Assembly: GCA_009936895.1 (NCBI GenBank)
Contig: JAACDS010000097.1
Span: 1 to 8,100 of the forward strand
Source of the DNA: Pseudomonadota bacterium
GTDB taxonomy: Bacteria > Pseudomonadota > Gammaproteobacteria > Pseudomonadales > Azotimanducaceae
Direction of reading: 5' to 3'
Length of the DNA stretch: 8,100 nt
In this document: positions 1 through 4,772 of the stretch, piece by piece
Numbering within the stretch: position 1 is the stretch's first letter
Layout of the letters: each line of letters starts with the position of its first letter
Notes under the pieces: model-generated
Told to the model about the DNA's origin: nothing
Seen by the model: the letters and a program-made list of their open reading frames with translations, nothing else
Databases searched by the model: none
Position numbers and translations under genes: made by a program

Positions 1-822
1 GACAAAGGCATCGCGTTGCTCCCAAGCGTGGCTGAGAATTTCATTGACCTGCGCTTGAGCGGAATCTGCATCGTCATCTGTCATCGCGACAACGCTGAAA
101 CCTGCGTCGTAAATGTCGGCGTGGGGAAAACCTGTGAAAACGCTGACACCGAGGCTGCCGGACTGCTCAAATTCGATGGCCCTAGCTTGCAGGCTGCTGT
201 TCGGTTCGTCGTCGGTGCCTTGGCGCATGACATGGGGCAACATTGGCGCGTTGCCCCAGCGCAGCACAGGCTTCGTTTCCCCCCGTAACATGGCAAAGAA
301 CGCGTTAGCGCCGCGCACCGCCGTGCTGTCCATGTCGATATGAGGGTAGGTGTGATAGCCCGTCAGCACGTCGCAGTTGCTGACCATCAGTTCCGTTATA
401 TTGGCGTGCATATCTAGCGATATGGCGATAGGGAGCTTGGGGTTTTCAGCCCGAATACGACGCAGTAATTCGCCTTCGCCATCTTGGTGGCTCTTTGTTG
501 TCATCGCACCGTGCAGATCAAGCAGTAGTGCATCGACCCGCCCGGCAAGTTCGATGATTGCTTCGCACATGTATTCGTATGCCGCGTTCTCTACCGGGCC
601 GCTGGGCGGTGCCGACGCAGCGATGCCCATTTCGATAGTAACCGATTGTTTTTCAGCAACCTCGATATAGCCGCCAAGACAAGATGCAGTGCCGCGATAC
701 GCCTCCAGTGCCGCCTCGCCACGCAAGGGTTCGCCGGCTCCTGCAGAAAATCGGTCGAGATCTGTAATCACAGGTGAAAAGGTATTGGTTTCATGACTCA
801 TCATGGCGATGCCGATTTTCAT
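1..822 (-). CDS. M81 / MlrC-family metallopeptidase-like protein, N-terminal 274 residues (3' end outside window)
   Basis: The minus frame is open from ATG at 822 to the window edge with no stop, so the gene continues leftwards; full-length family members are about 500 residues, so roughly half is visible. The start follows AAGGGGAG (829-836) with a 6-nt spacer. The protein shows the family hallmarks in order: HETNTFSP at residues 10-17, DLHGAM at 101-106 (H104), LDMHAN at 136-141 (D137, H139) and YHTYPH at 156-161 (H161). E11, H104, D137, H139 and H161 have the spacing of the zinc ligands known for MlrC. MlrC itself hydrolyses linearised microcystin and small peptides in sphingomonads, but most relatives have unknown substrates, so microcystin breakdown should not be inferred. 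No signal peptide is visible; a cytoplasmic enzyme is likely. It shares strand with the SDR-dioxygenase pair but lies more than 750 nt beyond it, so co-transcription is uncertain. Confidence 0.9.
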   Translation of the reverse strand, partial: MKIGIAMMSHETNTFSPVITDLDRFSAGAGEPLRGEAALEAYRGTASCLGGYIEVAEKQSVTIEMGIAASAPPSGPVENAAYEYMCEAIIELAGRVDALLLDLHGAMTTKSHQDGEGELLRRIRAENPKLPIAISLDMHANITELMVSNCDVLTGYHTYPHIDMDSTAVRGANAFFAMLRGETKPVLRWGNAPMLPHVMRQGTDDEPNSSLQARAIEFEQSGSLGVSVFTGFPHADIYDAGFSVVAMTDDDADSAQAQVNEILSHAWEQRDAFV

Positions 823-886
823 GATGTACTCCCCTTAATTGTTAGCCATATGTTGGCAGGTCGATGTGCGAAGAGATGACGCTAGG

Positions 887-1090
887 CTATGCTGATTTGC
901 CATAGTCCACGGCTAACCATCGTTCAGGACTCATTCGAACCGCGATTTGTGCGTCAATATCGCTGGCATCAGTGTATCGGTTGCCTTGGGTATCTCCCAG
1001 ATATCGTTGTGCCATTGCCAGCAGTTGTTCGTACGAAGTGGTTTCAATGTCTACGACAGGGCCTTCAACCCTTACGTAGGAGTAAGGCAA
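887..1090 (-). pseudogene. C-terminal remnant of a pyridoxamine 5'-phosphate oxidase-like (PPOX, FMN/F420 split-barrel) protein
   Basis: This 67-codon minus frame reads like the last half of a PPOX-class protein: a YVRVEGPV strand (residues 5-12), a helix ending AMAQRYLG (25-32), and a terminal VRMSPERWLAVDYGK (51-65), the usual last strand and tail of that family. Full-length relatives are about 130-150 residues, so the FMN-binding N-terminal half is absent. The only start is TTG at 1090 with no good ribosome binding site, and the same frame is closed upstream by TGA at 1121-1123. I read it as a truncated, non-functional fragment left by a deletion or rearrangement whose edge lies near 1090-1120. 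A functional short protein is less likely. It ends 64 nt before the M81 gene on the same strand. Confidence 0.5.
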
Positions 1091-1107
1091 GGTTGCCTGT
1101 TGGGCAA

Positions 1108-1203
1108 CTAAGCCGTTGGGTCAAACATCCACATGTCTGCAACAGAACCAGTCATCGCTGCGAAAAGCAAAGCGAGACCAGAAAGCACAGCAAATACGCT
1201 CAT
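1108..1203 (-). CDS. 31-residue hydrophobic small protein, unknown function
   Basis: ATG at 1201-1203 is preceded by AAAGGAGA (AGGAG at 1210-1214) with a 6-nt spacer, one of the best ribosome binding sites in the window. The ORF ends at TAG (1108-1110). Residues 2-17 are almost entirely hydrophobic (V, F, A, L, M, G), long enough for a membrane helix; the tail is TGSVADMWMFDPTA, with adjacent Met-Trp-Met-Phe and two Asp. There is no Lys or Arg, so it is neither a classical signal peptide, which needs a basic n-region, nor like the basic type I toxins. The upstream strand is an A/G-rich leader with little self-complementarity. I do not recognise the family. A short inner-membrane protein is the simplest reading. 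It lies just upstream of the PPOX remnant, in a different frame. Confidence 0.5.
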   Translation of the reverse strand: MSVFAVLSGLALLFAAMTGSVADMWMFDPTA

Positions 1204-1270
1204 TTTGTTCTCCTTTGATTTTACCTTTTGTTGTTTTTATTTTCTCTTTTCTCTTTTCTTTTTCACGAGA
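1204..1270 (-). promoter_or_regulatory. A/G-rich, weakly structured leader of the 31-residue ORF
   Basis: Read on the minus strand, this stretch is nearly all A and G (a T/C run on the plus strand), with repeated AAAAGAG-type blocks ending in the AAAGGAG ribosome binding site. Such purine-rich leaders stay unpaired and favour ribosome loading. No convincing promoter could be fixed: a TTGACC hexamer on the minus strand (1306-1311) lies upstream, but the hexamer 17 nt after it (1283-1288) matches the -10 consensus poorly. On the plus strand the T run has no GC-rich stem before it, so it is not a terminator. Confidence 0.35.
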
Positions 1271-1577
1271 AATAGGCTGCATAGATTCTTTCATGCCGTG
1301 CTCAGGGTCAACACAAGCACGATTGCTTCCGCACCCGTGAGTCTCACTGGTGATGACTTGAGGCTGGATAGCTTGTGTGTGACTCAGTGGCTCTCAATTG
1401 AACCTAACAACGCACCTCTGTTGAGTACCCAGGGATCTCTAAACTTACGGGAAGGCGGTGTAGGTAGAGAGCCCTGAGTTAAATGTGAAGACTTCTCCGT
1501 TTCCCGACAACTTCTCTCCTGCGTAAGGGTTTGTGCAGCTATCAGTGTCCAGTTGAAGCCGTCACTTGAACCCGGCT
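1271..1577. other. Intergenic stretch without a recognisable gene
   Basis: No frame here gives a protein-like translation with a ribosome binding site. The stretch holds an imperfect 11-bp inverted repeat (1430-1440 with 1466-1476) and a shorter stem at the end of the dioxygenase gene (1554-1580). It separates the dioxygenase gene end from the 31-residue ORF on the same strand, so it could hold the terminator of the first and the promoter of the second; neither is clear. Confidence 0.5.
1430..1476. repeat. Imperfect inverted repeat, 11-bp arms
   Basis: CAGGGATCTCT (1430-1440) and AGAGAGCCCTG (1466-1476) are complementary at 10 of 11 positions, separated by 25 nt. The long loop and absence of a T run argue against a simple terminator. 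It could be a protein-binding site, a scar of a lost element, or chance. Confidence 0.35.
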
Positions 1578-1580
1578 TCA
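1554..1580 (-). terminator. Weak hairpin overlapping the dioxygenase stop codon
   Basis: TGAAGCCG (1554-1561) pairs perfectly with CGGCTTCA (1573-1580) across an 11-nt loop; the right arm contains the stop codon of the dioxygenase gene (1578-1580). The minus strand after the stem lacks a T run, so intrinsic termination would be inefficient. It may act as a 3'-end stabilising stem instead. Confidence 0.3.
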
Positions 1581-2795
1581 GTTTCTTTCATCCATTTGCA
1601 GCAACGCATTCGGTGTGCGATAGGGCGGCAGAATGTTGTCTGCCAGCCACGCATCGGAATCGGGTCTGGGCAGTTGGTAGCTGGGTTCGCCCTTGCAGCT
1701 GATGCGATACATCAGTCGGGCATCGTCCGCTGAGTTGATGACGCTTTTGGCTGGTGGTGCATTGTGTACCGTTGCGAAATTACTCCACACAGTGACATCG
1801 CCAGCCTGGTGCACATGGTCGTAACGGTACTTGGGCTGCAGGATATGGGCCTCGATCTCGTCCAGAAACTCGCGCGTTTCTTGGTCTGTCAGGCCGTCTA
1901 TTTGCACCGGCGCAATGTTTTTGCCGCGAGAGGCCCAAATAGGGCTGTGCAGCGATTTGGTGCCTGTTCTCGGGTTCGTATATACCAAGGGAATAAGCCA
2001 GCCAGGGTCCGTTACCCGCAGCCGTCGCCTCACCAGTGTCTGCTCCAACTGCCGTTGTTTTTGTTCGGGCAGGTCGGCGAGGGCGCGAACCGTGTCTGCG
2101 TAAGCGGTTTCGCCGTTCAGCGGCAGTAGTAGGCGTCTCTCGTTGAGGGTTGCATCGGAATCTGGGTGATAAAAGCCTTCCACAGGCGGTTCGTCGTCTA
2201 CCCAAGTGCCCTGTTTGGCCTTGCGGGACGTCGGGGCGCGCTGCACGTAAAACATACTGGTCGACAGCGGCACAGGTTCAAATTCGATGTCGGTATGCCA
2301 GTGCAGTCCACTGGTGACCTGTTCTGTCTGATCCGGGCCGCTGCCGGGCAAATTGGTCACCACGTATACCGCCGGGCTTTCGGCGTCTTCAACACATCGA
2401 ATGTCATCGGGAAAGGCCAGATTACACAGACTCGCGGTTTGTTTTTCATGTGGCGGCAACTCCAGCGGAACCCCGTGTTTTTTGTATTCAATGTAGTTCG
2501 CGTAATTTTTCGGGTGAGGTATTGGCGCCCCAAAATGATTGGCCAATCGTTCCAGATACCGCAAGCGAAAGCCGTTTGTCGCGCCCTGATGGGGAAAGCT
2601 GATGATGCTGTAATGATCGAGCAGGCGAACGAGCAGTGCGGCTTGAGCGGCAGACAGCGATTGCGTTACGTCCACGCCGTGTACACGCGCGCCCATGAGC
2701 TGACCTGCTGACAGGCGCGTCGTGTGGGCGGCGCTGCCGAATAGTTGTTGCAAGCTTTCATCAAGATCCGTCGATGTGGTAGTCAGCGTGTTCAT
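1578..2795 (-). CDS. TauD/TfdA-family Fe(II)/2-oxoglutarate-dependent dioxygenase, 405 aa
   Basis: The protein should use Fe(II), O2 and 2-oxoglutarate to hydroxylate or oxidatively cleave a small molecule in the cytoplasm, releasing succinate and CO2. The HxD motif is H167-T168-D169, within LHWHTDIEFEP, and the distal histidine is H344 in WSNFATVHNAPP, completing the iron triad. R360 and R364 in ARLMYRISCKG match the R-x-M-x-R pattern that binds 2-oxoglutarate in TauD. It is longer than E. coli TauD (about 280 residues): some 68 extra residues precede the HxD motif, and the HxD-to-His gap is about 20 longer (177 against 156). The substrate is therefore not taurine by default and cannot be named. 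The start ATG has GAGG (2801-2804) with a 5-nt spacer. It lies 23 nt after the SDR stop, so the two are almost certainly one transcript. Confidence 0.9.
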   Translation of the reverse strand: MNTLTTTSTDLDESLQQLFGSAAHTTRLSAGQLMGARVHGVDVTQSLSAAQAALLVRLLDHYSIISFPHQGATNGFRLRYLERLANHFGAPIPHPKNYANYIEYKKHGVPLELPPHEKQTASLCNLAFPDDIRCVEDAESPAVYVVTNLPGSGPDQTEQVTSGLHWHTDIEFEPVPLSTSMFYVQRAPTSRKAKQGTWVDDEPPVEGFYHPDSDATLNERRLLLPLNGETAYADTVRALADLPEQKQRQLEQTLVRRRLRVTDPGWLIPLVYTNPRTGTKSLHSPIWASRGKNIAPVQIDGLTDQETREFLDEIEAHILQPKYRYDHVHQAGDVTVWSNFATVHNAPPAKSVINSADDARLMYRISCKGEPSYQLPRPDSDAWLADNILPPYRTPNALLQMDERN

Positions 2796-2818
2796 ATTGG
2801 CCTCAGGTTACTGCGGGA

Positions 2819-3646
2819 TTAGTGGGCGACGTTCATGGCGCGTGGTGGGCGCACCACAATTTCAGCAATATTAACGTTGATCGGCTGGCTCACGGCATAG
2901 ATCACAGCGTTGGCCACGTCAATGGGATTACACAGCATGGGTTTGAGGTTGTTTGCCAACGTGTTCAATATCTCGGCGGGCAGGCGTTGCCCGGGGGTAA
3001 AGGGGATGTCCAGCCCGGCTGCATTGATGAACTGCTCGGCGAATGCCGGTGGAAAATTGCGTGCGAAGTTAGTCGATGTTGCGCCGGGCATCACATTGGT
3101 GATGCGAATGTCGTCGTCTTCCAGTTCGTCTCGAAGGCTCGATGAGATGACATTGACCGCATGTTTGGTTGCGCCATACACGCCGGAATTCGGTCGTTGC
3201 GCGGATACCGAAGACACGTTAACGATATGGCCTTGAGCGCCGCAGGTGCGCATGGCTTTTACCCCAGCCTGACAACCCGAGAGCAGAGCGAGGATGTTGG
3301 TGTCGACCATTTCTCGCCATTGATCCGCTTCGCCGTCGATGATGGAGCCGGGATATTCAAGACCGGCGTTGTTCACCATGATGTCCAGCCGTGTGGTCTC
3401 GTCCAGTGCCCGCTGGACTAAGGAGGCAATGCGGCCAGTTTCATTGATGTTGACGCAGGCCACGCTCGCAGTGCCGCCGGCTTTAACGATAAGGTTTCGT
3501 ACCTCATCGAGGGCGGTTTGGGTTCTACCAACGAGGTATACATGCGCACCTTTCTGGCCTAGCAGTTCCGCTGTTGCACGCCCGATGCCACTGGATGCGC
3601 CGGTCACAATGGCGGTTTTGCCGTGAAGGGTGTGGGCGTCGGTCAT
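2819..3646 (-). CDS. Short-chain dehydrogenase/reductase (classical SDR), 275 aa
   Basis: This is a classical SDR: NAD(P)-binding TGASSGIG at residues 15-22, NNAG at 92-95, and the catalytic tetrad N117, S145, Y157 and K161 in the YGATK motif. R41 just after the second strand suggests NADP preference (inference). The closing region has the usual PGATSTNF loop after the active site. It probably interconverts an alcohol and a ketone or aldehyde on the compound handled by the downstream dioxygenase. I chose ATG at 3646 over one 18 codons upstream at 3700 because GAGG (3653-3656) sits 6 nt before it, and because the longer start would lie inside the operator palindrome and add a non-conserved tail. 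It is the first gene of the minus-strand unit and divergent from the TetR gene, 109 nt apart. Confidence 0.92.
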   Translation of the reverse strand: MTDAHTLHGKTAIVTGASSGIGRATAELLGQKGAHVYLVGRTQTALDEVRNLIVKAGGTASVACVNINETGRIASLVQRALDETTRLDIMVNNAGLEYPGSIIDGEADQWREMVDTNILALLSGCQAGVKAMRTCGAQGHIVNVSSVSAQRPNSGVYGATKHAVNVISSSLRDELEDDDIRITNVMPGATSTNFARNFPPAFAEQFINAAGLDIPFTPGQRLPAEILNTLANNLKPMLCNPIDVANAVIYAVSQPINVNIAEIVVRPPRAMNVAH

Positions 3647-3682
3647 GACATACCTCGGTGCGTGTGTTGGGAGTTGTTGTGA

Positions 3683-3712
3683 AATTGACAAAAAACGCAT
3701 ATTTTGTCAATT
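3683..3712. promoter_or_regulatory. Palindromic operator in the SDR/TetR divergent promoter region
   Basis: AATTGACAAAA (3683-3693) and TTTTGTCAATT (3702-3712) are perfect 11-bp inverted arms, 8 nt apart. Each arm contains a consensus TTGACA hexamer, one facing each way (3685-3690 plus, 3705-3710 minus), so the operator may overlap both -35 elements. The -10 partners are less clear; for the plus direction, TTGTGA (3677-3682) with TATTTT (3700-3705) at 17 nt is an alternative. A second, overlapping inverted pair joins CGCATAT (3696-3702) to ATATGCG (3717-3723). The position between a TetR gene and its divergent target is the standard place for the autoregulatory site of this family. Confidence 0.75.
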
Positions 3713-3755
3713 CGATATATGCGCTTCAGGCCGAGGGCTAAACAGGAGGACTGCT

Positions 3756-4346
3756 GTGTCTGATAACGAGAAACATCAACGTATTTTGGATGCTGGATTA
3801 GCTCAGTTTTGCCAATACGGCTATCGACGGACATCGATGAATGATATTGCGGAAAAAGCGGACGTTTCCCGCGCGTCGTTGTACTCCTATTTCAAAAACA
3901 AAGACGAAATCTTCCGTTCCGTATCCGTCAATGTGCATGAAATTCTTCTGCGCGATATCGACAAAGTACTCCGCGGAGACGACAAAACGGATGTTGCAGA
4001 ACGCGTCTTTCGGGCGCTGTTTATTCGACACAGCCGATTTTTAAGTCTGGTCGTGGAATCGGATCACGGGTCCGAGCTGGAAGACGAGTACAGCCGACTC
4101 TGTGGCGATGTGGTGGCCAATGCCAATCGCCAATTCGAGGCAAGATTAACGGCCGTGTTCGAGCAGGTGCAAGCGGATGCGAAAACCGGGCATGGGCTGC
4201 AAGGTGTTACACCGGCTGACGCGGCAACCGTACTCAATCTTGCCGCTGCAGGCTGTAAACGCCGGGTAAAAGACGTGATGCAGTTTGAGCAGCGTATCCG
4301 CGGTCTGGCCAGTATCTACGTGAAGGGTGCGACGCACTCCAGTTGA
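3756..4346 (+). CDS. TetR/AcrR-family transcriptional regulator, 196 aa
   Basis: The N-terminal 50 residues are a TetR DNA-binding domain: helix 1 around residues 6-20, then the helix-turn-helix through TSMNDIAEKADVSRASLYSYF (26-46) and the following KNKDEIF. The rest is helical and divergent, as expected for a ligand-binding and dimerisation domain. I chose GTG at 3756 because AGGAGG (3744-3749) lies exactly 6 nt upstream; the open frame extends back to 3630 but would cover the operator and has no support. Total length is typical for the family. It most likely represses the divergent SDR-dioxygenase unit and itself from the palindrome at 3683-3712, releasing it on binding an unknown pathway compound. 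Repression rather than activation is inferred from the family. Confidence 0.92.
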   Translation: MSDNEKHQRILDAGLAQFCQYGYRRTSMNDIAEKADVSRASLYSYFKNKDEIFRSVSVNVHEILLRDIDKVLRGDDKTDVAERVFRALFIRHSRFLSLVVESDHGSELEDEYSRLCGDVVANANRQFEARLTAVFEQVQADAKTGHGLQGVTPADAATVLNLAAAGCKRRVKDVMQFEQRIRGLASIYVKGATHSS

Positions 4347-4373
4347 GGATGGTTCGATTGGGGAGGGTGCGGG

Positions 4374-4589
4374 TCAGTTCTGCTCAATTACCGCGCCGGT
4401 CATGCCCAGTACTGCCAAACACTCGGTCGCTTGGGCGGTGGATGGGTATGCACCACGTGATGCGCGTTCCAGAGGCGGCGTTTAGCGATGACAGGCGGCT
4501 TCGATAGTTTTCAGTCCCAATTGAAGCGCTTCCAAAACGGTTGCCGTGCCATGCTCTCCCCAGAATTCTCTCGTGGCGGAAATTTTCAT
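4374..4589 (-). pseudogene. Possible decayed gene end with an internal stop, unidentified
   Basis: One minus frame reads as protein-like over 72 codons, broken by a single TAA at 4482-4484. Before the stop it gives WGEHGTATVLEALQLGLKTI and the helix end EAACHR; after it ERASRGAYPSTAQATECLAV, then LGMTGAVIEQN and TGA at 4374-4376. Composition is mixed and helix-like, unlike the Ser/Arg-rich overlapping frame (4384-4641). The frame stays open upstream of the ATG at 4587-4589 to a TGA near 4636, giving further plausible residues. There is no ribosome binding site. I could not assign a family. The reading is a degraded 3' end of a gene, converging on the TetR gene; chance is a real alternative. 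Confidence 0.3.
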
Positions 4590-4726
4590 TGCTGGTAGCT
4601 GACGGAGGCCTCCAATACTTCTTTCGGCTGGAGTCGCTCATCGGGCGATACAGGTAAAATCATTTTCGTCGGAATTTTGACGCTCGAAAAATATAGAAAA
4701 AATGATATAAAACAATGAGGTATAAG
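4590..4726. other. AT-rich intergenic stretch upstream of the flagellin promoter
   Basis: Positions 4683-4725 are strongly A/T-rich, in contrast to the GC-rich segment before. TTGACG (4677-4682) and TATAAA (4706-4711) are 23 nt apart, too far for a sigma-70 promoter. In a sigma-54 promoter this is where a FlrC/FleQ-type activator would bind; I cannot point to a specific site. Confidence 0.35.
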
Positions 4727-4743
4727 TTGGCTTACATTTTGCT
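4727..4743 (+). promoter_or_regulatory. Sigma-54 (RpoN) -24/-12 promoter of the flagellin gene
   Basis: TTGGC (4727-4731) and TTGCT (4739-4743) carry the invariant GG and GC dinucleotides at exactly the spacing of the consensus TTGGCACG-N4-TTGCT. The predicted start site is about 4754, giving a leader of only about 19 nt. Sigma-54 control places this flagellin in the activator-dependent class of the flagellar hierarchy, as for FlaA in vibrios, rather than the sigma-28 class used by many fliC genes. No sigma-28 site was found. Confidence 0.8.
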
Positions 4744-4744
4744 T

Positions 4745-4767
4745 TACCCCGTCACAGACACGGGGTA
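4745..4767. repeat. Perfect 8-bp inverted repeat across the flagellin start site and ribosome binding site
   Basis: TACCCCGT (4745-4752) and ACGGGGTA (4760-4767) are perfect inverted arms around a 7-nt centre. The right arm contains GGGG (4762-4765), the only Shine-Dalgarno-like sequence for the ATG at 4773. If transcription starts near 4754 the left arm is not in the mRNA, and the palindrome could act only at DNA level; if it starts further upstream, the stem would hide the ribosome binding site. Confidence 0.6.
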
Positions 4768-4772
4768 TCGAA

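Noticed and set aside
1092..1108. GTTGCC/GGCAAC stem between the small ORF and the PPOX remnant as a terminator
   Set aside because: The stem is only 6 bp and no T run follows on the minus strand.
1211..1263. Plus-strand T run as a terminator
   Set aside because: No GC-rich stem precedes it; it is better explained as the complement of the A/G-rich leader.
3647..3700. Upstream ATG at 3700 as start of the SDR gene
   Set aside because: It lies inside the palindrome and adds 18 residues before the usual SDR N-terminus; the ATG at 3646 has a proper GAGG site.
3630..3755. Longer N-terminus for the TetR gene (open frame back to 3630)
   Set aside because: The extension covers the operator palindrome, has no ribosome binding site, and AGGAGG sits at ideal spacing before GTG at 3756.
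4641..4662. Sigma-28 promoter for the flagellin (GGCGATAC, TAAAATCA)
   Set aside because: The two blocks are in the wrong order and spacing; the -24/-12 element fits far better.
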